Origin: Thermatribacter velox
GTDB lineage: Bacteria; Atribacterota; Atribacteria; Atribacterales; Thermatribacteraceae
Reading direction: 5' to 3'
DNA length: 64,000 nucleotides
Assembly: GCF_038396615.1 (NCBI RefSeq)
Contig: NZ_CP121689.1
Span: 756,001 to 820,000 of the forward strand
Shown: positions 16,105 to 25,039 of the stretch, one piece after another
Position numbering within the stretch: the stretch's first letter is position 1
How the letters are laid out: each line of letters opens with the position of its first letter
The notes under the pieces: generated by a model
Database searches by the model: none
Seen by the model: the letters and a program-made list of their open reading frames with translations, nothing else
Told to the model about the DNA's origin: nothing
Position numbers and translations under genes: made by a program

Positions 16105-17277
16105 ATGTCTTCTTTAAAGACCCAGGAAATACGTCCTCAGGTGCTGGAGCTACTCAAAAAGAACAACCCCGATCTGGAAATATGGTGGGATGCACACCCT
16201 GGTTTTTACCGCAAATTCCTCTCTAACCTTGCTGAAAATGGAGCTAACGAGGAAACCATTGCTCACCTTCATAGATGGATGTCCCATAATGAGGCTGGCA
16301 CTTTCTTTTTTGATGGTGTGACCACCAATCCCCCCCTAACTCTTAAGTTCCTCCAGAGTTTCCCTGGCGTGGTTTCCTATCTCAAAGAAAAAAGCGAGCA
16401 GGCAAAGATAAACACTGGTGAACAGTTTTCCTGGTTTGATCTTTACTGGATGACAGGAAAACTCGGTGTGGATAAGTTTCTCTCTAATTTCTACCGTAGG
16501 AGTAGAAAATATGGTTTTGTTTGTGTACAGGTGGACCCTCGCTATAGTAAAGATGAAGAAATAATGAAGCTCCAAGCACTTCAGCTCTCTAAAATAGGCC
16601 CCAATGTGATGATCAAAATTCCTGCCACCAAAGCGGGTTTGAAAGTGATTGAGTTTTTGACCGAACTGGGTATTCCTACCAATGCCACTTCTTGCTTCTG
16701 CACTCCTCAGGTGTACCAGGTTGCTCAGGCGGTTAAGCGGGGATATCAGAGAGGTTTACTGCGAGGGGTAGATTATAGTGGCTGGAGATCAGTGATCACC
16801 ATGATGAGTGGAAGGTGGGAAGAATCTCCAGAGCTTTTTGAAGAAGCAAAGAGTAAGGAAATCGAGCTTTCTGAACTTGATTTACGCTGGTTTGGTATTC
16901 GCATGGTCCAAAGAGCAGTAGAGGAAGTAGAAAAGCTACAGAGTCCTACCAAGGTACTCGTTTGCTCAACCAGAAAAGGTCCCGGCGAAGATTATCTGCA
17001 CCTGAAAGCACTTTCTCGCTTACCAATTGTAATCACCATGAATCCTGACGCCATTACCTGGGGAATAACGCTTCTTGATGGGGAGGCGGTGGAAGATTTT
17101 GTGCTGGAAATGCCTGATGAGGTTGCAAGTAAACTTGAAAAGCTGGAGTTTGTGCGCAGAACCTGGGATGCTCAAGGCTTTTCTATGGATGAAATAGAAG
17201 CTTCAGGTGCTCAGATTAACAATCTCCGTTCTTTTTCGGATGCCATGAGCAAAATTGAAGAAATCTTTACTAAGTAG
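16105..17277 (+). CDS. tal: Transaldolase
   Basis: A 390-residue protein of the longer transaldolase type. Transaldolase moves a dihydroxyacetone unit between sugar phosphates in the non-oxidative pentose phosphate pathway. FFDGVTTNPPLTL is the typical first-strand motif with the Asp and Asn, and the Schiff-base lysine is in VMIKIPATKAG (near 176). PTNATSCFCTPQVYQVAQA matches the 'TLIFS..QA' region. The extra roughly 60 N-terminal residues and the C-terminal tail exceed the 215-residue small form. AAGGAGG precedes the ATG. It heads the carbohydrate operon, with transketolase immediately after it. Confidence 0.88.
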   Translation: MSSLKTQEIRPQVLELLKKNNPDLEIWWDAHPGFYRKFLSNLAENGANEETIAHLHRWMSHNEAGTFFFDGVTTNPPLTLKFLQSFPGVVSYLKEKSEQAKINTGEQFSWFDLYWMTGKLGVDKFLSNFYRRSRKYGFVCVQVDPRYSKDEEIMKLQALQLSKIGPNVMIKIPATKAGLKVIEFLTELGIPTNATSCFCTPQVYQVAQAVKRGYQRGLLRGVDYSGWRSVITMMSGRWEESPELFEEAKSKEIELSELDLRWFGIRMVQRAVEEVEKLQSPTKVLVCSTRKGPGEDYLHLKALSRLPIVITMNPDAITWGITLLDGEAVEDFVLEMPDEVASKLEKLEFVRRTWDAQGFSMDEIEASGAQINNLRSFSDAMSKIEEIFTK

Positions 17278-17302
17278 TTTTGAGCTTGTTGTTAGAAGGA
17301 TC

Positions 17303-18124
17303 ATGATGCAAAAAGAAGAGCTGGAAAAATTTGCTTCTCGTGTACGCAAGCGGATCGTTCAGGCTACCTGTAGGGCAGGGGTGAGCCACATTGGTGGTTC
17401 ACTTTCAATAGTAGAAATACTTACTTGTCTTTACAATGGTGTCCTGAATGTTAGCGACGAAAATCTTCGCTCAAGGGAAAGAGACCAGTTTGTCCTTTCT
17501 AAGGGTCATGCAGCTTTGGCTCTTTATTCGGTCCTTGCCGAAAAGGGTTTTTTGACCGAATCTCTTTTTGAAGAGTATTGTTGCCAAGAAGAAACTCTTC
17601 TGGGTATTCATCCTGAGCTTGGAGTGCCGGGTATTGATGCAGCTACCGGTTCTCTGGGTCATGGTTTGGGCATCGGGATTGGTCTGGCGCTGGCTATGAA
17701 GATGAAGGGGTTAAGCCATAAAGTGTGGGTTCTTGCTGGTGATGGAGAATTTAACGAAGGGACTAACTGGGAATGCCTTCCCGTTGCCCTTCGCTACCAG
17801 CTTGGCAACCTGGTGCTCATAATAGACCGCAATTATCTGCAACTTTCCGGGTTTACTGAAGAATTGCATCCTTTAGATCCCCTTGCTGAGAAGCTAAAAG
17901 CCTTCGGTTGGTTGGTAGAAACGGTAGATGGTCATGATCTTGAATCATTGTGGAATCTCTTCTTGAGGGCAAAAAGTTGTAGAGGAGATAAACCCTTAGC
18001 TGTGGTGGCAAAAACTGTGAAAGGTAAGGGAATTGGTGAACTCGAAAGTAGAGTTGGATCTCATTACTGTAGTGTGCCGGAAAGTGCGGTAAAGGAATAT
18101 CTGGAGGGTTCTTTTAGTGAATAG
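17303..18124 (+). CDS. Transketolase, N-terminal (TPP pyrophosphate) subunit
   Basis: A 273-residue half-transketolase. It has SHIGGSLSIVEIL, FVLSKGHAALALY and GSLGHGLGIGIGLA, and the TPP/Mg motif GDGEFNEGTNWE near residue 148. With the next gene it makes a complete split transketolase, the form common in Thermotogota, archaea and many anaerobes. The ATG at 17303 follows AGAAGGATC; the open frame continues 16 codons upstream into the end of tal without family similarity. It overlaps the next subunit by 8 bp. Confidence 0.93.
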   Translation: MMQKEELEKFASRVRKRIVQATCRAGVSHIGGSLSIVEILTCLYNGVLNVSDENLRSRERDQFVLSKGHAALALYSVLAEKGFLTESLFEEYCCQEETLLGIHPELGVPGIDAATGSLGHGLGIGIGLALAMKMKGLSHKVWVLAGDGEFNEGTNWECLPVALRYQLGNLVLIIDRNYLQLSGFTEELHPLDPLAEKLKAFGWLVETVDGHDLESLWNLFLRAKSCRGDKPLAVVAKTVKGKGIGELESRVGSHYCSVPESAVKEYLEGSFSE

Positions 18125-19058
18125 AAGAGAAGCTTTTCAGGATGCCTTACTTGAGCTTATAGAGTTCGACAAAAAAGAAGTAGTTTGTGTTTCGGTAGAC
18201 TCGGCTTCTCGCTTTAAAAAAGTTAGAAATCGCTATCCCGAAAGGCTTATAGAATGTGGAATTTGTGAGCAAACGGGAATGAGTGTTTGTGCTGGACTCG
18301 CTTTGCAGGGTATGATACCTGTGATTTCTGGATATGCCACCTTTTTAACCATGCGTGCTTTTGAGCAAATTCGTACCGACATTTGCAAGTGGTCACTTAA
18401 CGTGAAAATATGTGGCACCGATACTGGCTTTTCTCCTCAATATGCAGGTTTTACCCATCAGGCCTTAGAAGACATCGCCATTCTTTCTTCTCTCGATAAC
18501 ATCGTGATTGCTGAGGCCTGTGATTATGAAGATGCATTTTTGATGAGTAAATATCTTTTTGGGGAGTGGGAAGGGCCTGTTTACCTTAGATTCGGAGCTC
18601 GTGGTGAGGAATGGAGTTTCGAGGGTAAGCATCGACCGGTTGAAGTGGGGTGTTTGGAATTTCTCTCCGAAGGAGAATTCAATAAATCTGATGTGACCAT
18701 TATCGCTCTGGGTCAGCTGGTAAAGGTGGGGTTAGAAGTTGCTGAGATTCTGAAGGGTGAGGGATATGAGGTTTTTGTTTTTAATGCTCGCTTTGTGAAA
18801 CCTCTTGCTGGAGAAATGATTGGAAAGATTGCCAGCAACTCTAAGTTAGTGGTTAGTATTGAAGAACATTCCCTGATTGGGGGCTTGGGAGATAATTTGT
18901 TGAGAACTTTTCATAGGTTGGGGGTTGCACCCTCTAAGCTTTTGAAGTTTGGTATATCCAGTAACTTTGGTACTGCGGGAAAGAGAGAGTATTTATTGAA
19001 GAGAAACGGCCTTTACGCTGAAAACATAGCGAAGCAGGTTTTAGCTTCGCTGTGTTAG
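18117..19058 (+). CDS. Transketolase, C-terminal (pyrimidine/C) subunit
   Basis: A 313-residue partner of the preceding subunit. It carries the PYR domain (VSVDSASRF; IECGICEQTGMSVCAGLAL with the Glu that activates the TPP aminopyrimidine; GTDTGFSPQYAGFTHQALED) and the C-terminal domain (IIALGQLVKVGLEVAEIL, SIEEHSLIGGLGDNLL). It is translationally coupled to the first subunit. Together they catalyse two-carbon ketol transfers, linking xylulose 5-phosphate made by the downstream kinase to glycolysis. Some split proteins of this form act as sugar-specific transketolase-like enzymes, so the substrate is not certain. Confidence 0.93.
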   Translation: MNRREAFQDALLELIEFDKKEVVCVSVDSASRFKKVRNRYPERLIECGICEQTGMSVCAGLALQGMIPVISGYATFLTMRAFEQIRTDICKWSLNVKICGTDTGFSPQYAGFTHQALEDIAILSSLDNIVIAEACDYEDAFLMSKYLFGEWEGPVYLRFGARGEEWSFEGKHRPVEVGCLEFLSEGEFNKSDVTIIALGQLVKVGLEVAEILKGEGYEVFVFNARFVKPLAGEMIGKIASNSKLVVSIEEHSLIGGLGDNLLRTFHRLGVAPSKLLKFGISSNFGTAGKREYLLKRNGLYAENIAKQVLASLC

Positions 19059-19200
19059 ATAGGATAGATTAATTGATAAAAGGAGGTGTTGCCAAGAGTG
19101 TAAAGAGCTTGTGCTGTTTTGGCTTTTGTAGAAGATTGTGCGGTAGTGTTTTGAAGTGGTAGTGGTGTAAAAAATTTTGTAGGAAAGGAGTGGTTCAGTA

Positions 19201-20652
19201 ATGAAAAAATTGTACGTTGCTATTTTGTGTGTGTTTTTGGTTTTGAGCTTTGCTTTGGTTGCTTTTGCGCAAGACAGCAAGTTCGGTTTGAAAGACATTC
19301 CAGAAATTAAGAACAAAAAAGCTATAAACATGATGGTGGAGACCGGTGCAGCATGGGATAAGGTTATAGAGTACATTAAAGAGTTTGAAAAAGTTACCGG
19401 TGTAAAGGTAAACATTGAACGTGTTGCTTCTCCGGTGGTTTATTCCAAAGAGAACGTCGAGCTTATGGCGGGAACCGGTTACTATGATGTTGTATACGTC
19501 GAGACTTCCTGGACCGATGAATGGTCGGATTACCTTTATCCTCTGGAAGACCTGGCGGAAAAATATGATCCGCGCGGTGTGGAAGGCCTGAAAGAAGATA
19601 TCGAGAACATTTCGCCGGTGCTTCTCATCTGCGGTCAGAGCCGCGAAGGGAAGCAGATGGTATTGCCTTTCTACACTTATCACATGGGAATGTTCATTCG
19701 CCAAGATGTTTATGATGATCCCACCGAACAAGCAGCTTTTAAAGCAAAATATGGATATGAGCTGAAACCACCCACAACTTATGAAGAGCTTTACGACCAG
19801 GCAGAATTCTTTACCAGAAAGAAAGGTGACACCCTTAAGGGAGAGACCCTCGATCATGACCTCTACGGAGTGGCTCTAATGGCAGGAGCTTACCAGATAA
19901 ACGATGAGATAACCTGCTGGCTCTGGGGTAAAGGCGGAGACTATGCTACTGTAGTAAGAGATGAACAGGGCAATCTCAAGGAATTTGTTATAACTAAAGA
20001 AGATAAGGCAAAACTTAAAGAATCTATGGAACAGTATCAGTCTCTTCTTAAATTTGCTCCCGCTGGTTGTCTTACTGCCAACTTTGACTTTGCCTGTGCG
20101 CAACAGGGAGAAGGATATGCTGTTATTCAGCCACATCAGTTTGCCAGTCTCTTTACCTGGACTGCGGACCTTTTGAAAGAACACGTTCCTGGTGGTAGAC
20201 TGGGTATCTATCCCACTATTGGTGGTCAGCCTTATACCGGTGCCTGGTCGGTTGGTGTTGCTAAGGCGAGCAAAAACCCCGAAGCTGCTTACTGGTTGGT
20301 GAGATATATAGCTGCTTACGATACTCAGAAAGTGCTCATGAAAGAAGGTGGCCAGTTCAGCGCCAGAATGGACCTTTTGCTGGATCCTGAATGGCATACT
20401 CCTGAAAACAGCTATCCGCTGGGTATGGTCTGCCAGTACCTGGTTGATATCTGGAAAGAGCAAGCCAAGTATACTGCAGATTACTGGTATTTTAACGCCA
20501 AAGCAGGTGGCAAGGTTTACGAGATGCAGATGAACGTTTTCCATAAGCCAATGTCTGGAGAAGTTAGTATTGACGATGCTATTGCTGAAGCTGTTGCCAA
20601 GACTATTGAATTAACCACCAAATTTGATGATGTACCTATTCGAGAAGAATAG
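19201..20652 (+). CDS. ABC transporter extracellular solute-binding protein (family 1, sugar/polyol)
   Basis: A 483-residue secreted binding protein. The signal peptide is MKKLYVAILCVFLVLSFALV with an AFAQ/D cleavage site around residue 23. There is no lipobox Cys, so it is a soluble periplasmic form. The mature part shows family 1 features: VNIERVASPVVYSKENVELM, GTGYYDVVYVETSWTDEWS, and aromatic-rich C-terminal segments. Neighbouring permeases and twin ATPases resemble glycerol (GlpSTPQV-like) or other polyol systems. A GC-rich hairpin after the gene probably raises its mRNA level over the rest. GAAAGGAG precedes the ATG. Confidence 0.92.
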   Translation: MKKLYVAILCVFLVLSFALVAFAQDSKFGLKDIPEIKNKKAINMMVETGAAWDKVIEYIKEFEKVTGVKVNIERVASPVVYSKENVELMAGTGYYDVVYVETSWTDEWSDYLYPLEDLAEKYDPRGVEGLKEDIENISPVLLICGQSREGKQMVLPFYTYHMGMFIRQDVYDDPTEQAAFKAKYGYELKPPTTYEELYDQAEFFTRKKGDTLKGETLDHDLYGVALMAGAYQINDEITCWLWGKGGDYATVVRDEQGNLKEFVITKEDKAKLKESMEQYQSLLKFAPAGCLTANFDFACAQQGEGYAVIQPHQFASLFTWTADLLKEHVPGGRLGIYPTIGGQPYTGAWSVGVAKASKNPEAAYWLVRYIAAYDTQKVLMKEGGQFSARMDLLLDPEWHTPENSYPLGMVCQYLVDIWKEQAKYTADYWYFNAKAGGKVYEMQMNVFHKPMSGEVSIDDAIAEAVAKTIELTTKFDDVPIREE

Positions 20653-20666
20653 ATAGCTGAGGGTTA

Positions 20667-20699
20667 GCCGGGGTGTTCGTCTTATCTGGACACCCCGGC
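20667..20699 (+). promoter_or_regulatory. Intercistronic hairpin after the binding-protein gene
   Basis: A perfect 10-bp GC-rich stem, GCCGGGGTGT (20667-20676) against ACACCCCGGC (20690-20699), with a 13-nt loop and no T-tract. It is best explained as an mRNA-stabilising or partial-stop hairpin that gives more binding protein than permease. Confidence 0.6.
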
Positions 20700-20731
20700 A
20701 TCTGATTAGTGGGGAGGTTTAAAAGGAAACA

Positions 20732-21658
20732 ATGAGCGAGAAAGCCATTCAATCAGCCTTAGGTGGAATAGGCAGAAAGCCTACTGTGTGGGAAATACTT
20801 ACCAGTGAACGTTATTTTAAATGGACTCTTTTGATTCCCCTTATTATAGTACTGGCAGTGTTTATGCTTTATCCTTTATTTTACTGCCTTTACTATTCAT
20901 TTCACCAGTATGGAATGCAGGGAAACCCCATTTTCGTGGGTGCTGATAATTACCGTCAGTTGCTTCGGGATAAGTCGTTTTTGGAAGCTCTGGGACGGAC
21001 TGCTAAGGTTCTGGTTATTTGTGTAGTTTCGGAACTTCTTATAGGGTTAGGGCTTGGCATGCTCTGGAGCAGAGAATTTCCTGGAGAGCGAGTAGTTAGA
21101 GGGTTGGCCCTTTTACCACTTCTTGTTGCGCCCTTAATTCTTTCTCTGCTCTGGAATTTCATGTTTGAATATGATTTTGGAGCCGTAAATATGCTTTTGA
21201 GCGCTCTTGGCTTGAATAAGGTCTACTGGTGGGCTCCAGAGAGGGCGCTATACACTATCTGTTTTATTACTATCTGGCAATGGTTTCCCTTTTCGACGTT
21301 TGTGCTGGTAGCTGGTTTAAGGAGTTTGCCTAAGGATGTTTTTGAGGCAGCGCGAGTGGATGGGGCTTCTAACTGGTATGTCTTTCGGAGATTAACTCTC
21401 CCCATGCTGAGTCCCCTAATAATGATTATCGTGGTTTTGCGAACCATGTGGCTTATTCGACTTTTTGATCCCCTTTATGGAACAACCAGAGGGGGCGTAG
21501 GCACAGAACTCCTTGATTGGATTGTCTATCGTACAGCCTTTGTGTACTTTGATATTGGCTATGGTTCTACCATGGCTATTTTTTCTTTGCTCCTTACCAT
21601 AGCATTGTGTGCAGTTATGTTTAAGTTCTTGATAAGAGCACTTGGTGGAAACAGGTAA
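20732..21658 (+). CDS. Sugar ABC transporter permease, MalF/UgpA-like
   Basis: The 308-residue protein has six membrane segments and a cytoplasmic N-terminus of about 35 residues. The EAA loop that docks on the ATPase is FEAARVDGASNWYVFRRLTLPMLSP (residues about 208-232). It pairs with the next gene as the transmembrane heterodimer. TGGGGAGG precedes the ATG. Confidence 0.92.
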   Translation: MSEKAIQSALGGIGRKPTVWEILTSERYFKWTLLIPLIIVLAVFMLYPLFYCLYYSFHQYGMQGNPIFVGADNYRQLLRDKSFLEALGRTAKVLVICVVSELLIGLGLGMLWSREFPGERVVRGLALLPLLVAPLILSLLWNFMFEYDFGAVNMLLSALGLNKVYWWAPERALYTICFITIWQWFPFSTFVLVAGLRSLPKDVFEAARVDGASNWYVFRRLTLPMLSPLIMIIVVLRTMWLIRLFDPLYGTTRGGVGTELLDWIVYRTAFVYFDIGYGSTMAIFSLLLTIALCAVMFKFLIRALGGNR

Positions 21659-21674
21659 AGAGAGGGTGAGCACT

Positions 21675-22496
21675 TTGAAACCTTGGGGAAAATTGCTTTT
21701 CTGGTTAATTACTGTAGTGGTGCTTTTTGTAATAGTTGGCCCTTTGGTATGGATATATCTTACTGCTTTTAAATCTGCTAATGACATCTTTACTACCGAT
21801 GTGCGCAAACTGGTGTTTTTTAAGCCTACCATGGAAAATTTCCATCGTTTGTTTAGTGATTATCCATTCTGGAATAACTTTCTTAACACTGTCATTGTTA
21901 GTGCTATAAGCACTATTTTGGTACTTCTTGTATCTGTCCCTGCAGCCTACAGTTTTGCCCGTTGGAACACCGGTCAGGGACATCTCTTGTTCACTACCAT
22001 TTCCACCAGAATGTTTCCCGCAGTAGTAGCGGCGATTCCCTTTTTTATGATGTACCGCAAGGCAGGACTTCTTGATACGCATCTGGGATTGATTCTTCTT
22101 TACACCTACTTTAACACTTCTTTTGCCACTTTTTTGCTCTATGGCTTTTTTAAAGACATTCCCGAAGAGCTTGAATATGCGGCTATGGTTGATGGTTATA
22201 GCCGGGTGGATATTTTCCGCAAAGTAGTTTTGCCTCTTGCTCGTCCTGGGATTGTGGTAACCACGGTGTTTTGTCTCATCTGGTCCTGGAATGAGTTCCT
22301 GTATGCTTTTCTCTTTACTCGCTCTACCGCTCGAACGGTCACGGTGCTCATTTCCTCTTTCTGGGGGTCTATTGAGGTTCAGTATGGGCCAATGGCAGCA
22401 GGAGCAGCCATTGTTATCTTGCCGACTCTTTTTGTGGCCTGGTTTATGCAGCGCTATATTATTCGTGGATTGACTTTTGGAGCGGTGAAAGGTTGA
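21675..22496 (+). CDS. Sugar ABC transporter permease, MalG/UgpE-like
   Basis: A 273-residue, six-helix permease with the EAA loop EYAAMVDGYSRVDIFRKVVLPLARP in the second half and the WNEFLYAFLFT segment usual in MalG-type proteins. The frame is open from 21642, overlapping the previous gene, but AGAGGG is best spaced for the TTG at 21675 (MKPWGKLLFWL); GTG 21666 is another option. Confidence 0.92.
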   Translation: MKPWGKLLFWLITVVVLFVIVGPLVWIYLTAFKSANDIFTTDVRKLVFFKPTMENFHRLFSDYPFWNNFLNTVIVSAISTILVLLVSVPAAYSFARWNTGQGHLLFTTISTRMFPAVVAAIPFFMMYRKAGLLDTHLGLILLYTYFNTSFATFLLYGFFKDIPEELEYAAMVDGYSRVDIFRKVVLPLARPGIVVTTVFCLIWSWNEFLYAFLFTRSTARTVTVLISSFWGSIEVQYGPMAAGAAIVILPTLFVAWFMQRYIIRGLTFGAVKG

Positions 22497-22550
22497 TACC
22501 GATGTGCATCGTTTTATTGACAGAAGAGAGCTTTAATTGAGGTGAAAGCG

Positions 22551-22757
22551 ATGTTACTTCCACGTATGTCAACTGGAGACTGGATTTTCTGGTCAATTAT
22601 CTGCTGGGCCTTTTTTAATCTTTTTTGGCTCAGATTTGTGGAAGCTTATGTTCCGCAGTGGGTAGGCGTTATCCTTGCTACGGTAGTCTCTTTATGTCTT
22701 TTCAAGTATGGTCCTCGTCCGCTTGAAGAAGAGGAGGAAGAAGAGGAGGAAGAGTGA
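22551..22757 (+). CDS. Small two-helix membrane protein with poly-Glu tail
   Basis: A 68-residue protein between the permease and ATPase genes. Two hydrophobic segments (about residues 11-30 and 35-52) are followed by KYGPRPL and a run of ten Glu ending the protein. Small membrane proteins of this kind (DUF2160-like) occur in glycerol-type ABC operons that also have two ATPases, which fits the context; whether this is the same family I cannot prove. It may be an accessory subunit of the importer. Start ATG 22551 with GAGG upstream; GTG 22542 is the alternative. Confidence 0.65.
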   Translation: MLLPRMSTGDWIFWSIICWAFFNLFWLRFVEAYVPQWVGVILATVVSLCLFKYGPRPLEEEEEEEEEE

Positions 22758-22759
22758 AC

Positions 22760-23896
22760 ATGGCAGAAGTGCGACTTGAGAATGTGGTTAAGCTGTATGG
22801 GAAGAAAAAAGCCATTAGAGGAGTAAGTTTTACCTGTCACGAGGGAGAGTTTTTCTCTATTCTGGGTCCGACTGGTGCGGGCAAGACCACTATTTTGAAA
22901 ATGATCGCCGGTATAGAGAAAGTTACTTCGGGAAAAATATTTTTTAACGGACGCGAAGTTAACGATCTTCCTCCTCAAGAAAGAAATGTTTCTATGGCCT
23001 TTGAAACTTATAATCTCTATCCCCATTTGACGGTTTATGAGAACATTGCCTTTCCGCTTCGGGCTCCCCGCTGGGGTCTTAAGTTATCACCACAAGAAGA
23101 ACGCAAGAGAGTTCAAGAAATAGCTGATTTCCTGGGGCTTGGTGGTTTGCTTGATAGATTGCCTCAGCATTTGAGTGGTGGGCAGAAGCAAAGGGTTTCG
23201 CTGGCTCGGGCATTGGTGAGGAGGGCTGAAGTTTACCTACTTGATGAACCGATTGCTCATCTTGATGCCCGACTAAAGTTTTCCACGCAAACGCTGCTTA
23301 AAGAGCTTGCTAAAAAATACAGTAGCACTATCATTTATGTTACTCATGATTTCCGGGAGGCACTTGCTCTTTCAGATCGCATGGTGGTTTTGCGAAAAGG
23401 CTTGGTTGAGCAGGAAGGTACTCCCGAAGAAATTTACTATTATCCACAGACGGATTTTGTGGGTAGGTTGGTTGGAGACCCTCCCATGAACCTTCTGGAT
23501 GGAGAAGTTTTTACGACTGGAGATAGAGCCTTTTTCAGAGTTAACGATGCCCTACAGTTAGAAATTGATAGGGAACTCTTTGAAAAAGCACAAGCGGTTG
23601 CAGACCAGATTAATGGGAAATTAATAGCTCGCTTAGGTATCCGACCTGAACACATAAGGCTTTCAGCTGAGAGAACTTCAGATAGGGCTTTCCAATTGCC
23701 TATTTATGCAATCATTCATGAAAATGAAAGTAGCATAGTTACCTTTAATATCAAGAATGTCTTCCTTTACGTGCGTACTGAAGGTTTTTGCAAGTTTCAA
23801 GAAAGTGATCGGGTGTGGTTAGAGTTTGACCCCCAGCGCATTTTCTTCTTCAAAAAGGGAGTAAAGCTTACAGGAAAAGGGGGTTCTGAGGAGTGA
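22760..23896 (+). CDS. ABC transporter ATPase (MalK-like), first of a pair
   Basis: A 378-residue sugar-importer ATPase with a C-terminal TOBE/OB regulatory domain from about residue 235. Walker A is LGPTGAGKTT, the signature is LSGGQKQRVSLARAL, Walker B is VYLLDEP and the switch His is in YVTHDF. The Q-loop glutamine is replaced by Glu (MAFETYNLYPHL instead of xxFQxY). It overlaps the small membrane protein gene and the next ATPase gene by 4 bp each (the former via GTG 22754). It should form a heterodimer with the next ATPase. Confidence 0.92.
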   Translation: MAEVRLENVVKLYGKKKAIRGVSFTCHEGEFFSILGPTGAGKTTILKMIAGIEKVTSGKIFFNGREVNDLPPQERNVSMAFETYNLYPHLTVYENIAFPLRAPRWGLKLSPQEERKRVQEIADFLGLGGLLDRLPQHLSGGQKQRVSLARALVRRAEVYLLDEPIAHLDARLKFSTQTLLKELAKKYSSTIIYVTHDFREALALSDRMVVLRKGLVEQEGTPEEIYYYPQTDFVGRLVGDPPMNLLDGEVFTTGDRAFFRVNDALQLEIDRELFEKAQAVADQINGKLIARLGIRPEHIRLSAERTSDRAFQLPIYAIIHENESSIVTFNIKNVFLYVRTEGFCKFQESDRVWLEFDPQRIFFFKKGVKLTGKGGSEE

Positions 23897-24999
23897 GCAG
23901 AGTCGAAGCGAGGAATCTCTGGAAGATATATCCTGGGGATGTAGTCGGTGTAAAAAATTTGAGTTTTGTTTGCGAAGATAAAGAATTTCTTGCTGTGTTA
24001 GGACCTTCAGGCAGTGGCAAAAGCTCCACCTTGAGAATGCTGGCTGGTCTTGAAGAAATTAGTAAAGGAGAGTTACTTTTTGATGGACGAGTGGTGAATC
24101 ATCTTAGCCCTGCTGAGCGCAATGTAGCTTTGGCCTTTGAGTCTTACGCTCTCTACTATCGTCTAAGTGTTTACGAGAACATAGCTTTTCCACTTCGTGC
24201 GCGAGGTCTTAAGGGTCCCGAGGTGGACAAAAGAGTAAAAGAAATAGCAGAGTTAATGGAACTTACTCCACACCTCAAAAAACGTCCGGGTTCACTTCCT
24301 GGCGGTCTACAGCAGCGGGTTTCCCTGGCCCGAGCCCTGGTAAGAAAGCCAAACGTTACTCTGCTTGATGAGCCCATATCCCATATGGACCAACAGGTAC
24401 GTCACGAGATACGCGCTCGTATTCGACATCTTCATGATGAATTGGGGCTTACTACAATTTATGTAACCCACGATCAAGCAGAAGCCATTGCTCTTTGCGA
24501 CCGTATGTTGATAATTCACCAGGGAGAACTACAGCAGATTGGAACTGTGGAGGAAATTTGGAATTATCCTGCCAACAAGTTTGTGGCTTATTTTGTTGGT
24601 GAACCGGCTATGAACTTTATCCCTGCCTTGGCGAAAGGAACCAATCAAATAGTGATTCCTGGTGAAACAGAGGAATTCCTCTTTACCTTTGAAGGTGAAG
24701 TGGATCCGAAATATGTAGATTCCCAGGTGGAGTTGGGCATTCGTCCTCAGCAAATTGAAGTTTCCAGAGAAAGAAAGGTAGCTAATTCTGTTTCAGGGAC
24801 GGTAAAGATACTTGAATTTCAGGGAGATAAGGTGGTACTTACTGTTTCTCTCGATGACCAGCCAAGAAGTGAGGTAAAGGCGGTGGTTGCAGCCCAGGAG
24901 CGCTATCAGGAAGGTGAAAGGGTATGGCTGTATTTCCCTCCCCCGGTGATTCACATTTTTGTTGAGGATCTCCCGATAATTCACAGGGAGAAACCATAG
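23893..24999 (+). CDS. ABC transporter ATPase (MalK-like), second of a pair, with altered signature
   Basis: A 368-residue MalK-like protein. Walker A GPSGSGKSS, Walker B VTLLDEP and the switch His in YVTHDQAEA are present. Two motifs deviate: the Q-loop region is LAFESYALYYRLSV (Gln to Glu, and YPH replaced by YYR), and the ABC signature reads LPGGLQQRV instead of LSGGQ. The signature of one subunit works at the ATP site of the other, so a heterodimer with the preceding ATPase would have one canonical and one degenerate site. A TOBE domain follows (EVEGELGIRPQ-type region near 280). Confidence 0.92.
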   Translation: MSRVEARNLWKIYPGDVVGVKNLSFVCEDKEFLAVLGPSGSGKSSTLRMLAGLEEISKGELLFDGRVVNHLSPAERNVALAFESYALYYRLSVYENIAFPLRARGLKGPEVDKRVKEIAELMELTPHLKKRPGSLPGGLQQRVSLARALVRKPNVTLLDEPISHMDQQVRHEIRARIRHLHDELGLTTIYVTHDQAEAIALCDRMLIIHQGELQQIGTVEEIWNYPANKFVAYFVGEPAMNFIPALAKGTNQIVIPGETEEFLFTFEGEVDPKYVDSQVELGIRPQQIEVSRERKVANSVSGTVKILEFQGDKVVLTVSLDDQPRSEVKAVVAAQERYQEGERVWLYFPPPVIHIFVEDLPIIHREKP

Positions 25000-25039
25000 A
25001 GCTTTTGGGAACTAATGAACAGAGGAGGTAGATGCTGTA

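Noticed and set aside
22727-22757. GAGGAGGAA-rich tract as a microsatellite or sequencing artefact
   Set aside because: It stays in frame, ends in a proper stop, and supplies the ribosome binding region of the next gene, so it reads as a genuine acidic tail.
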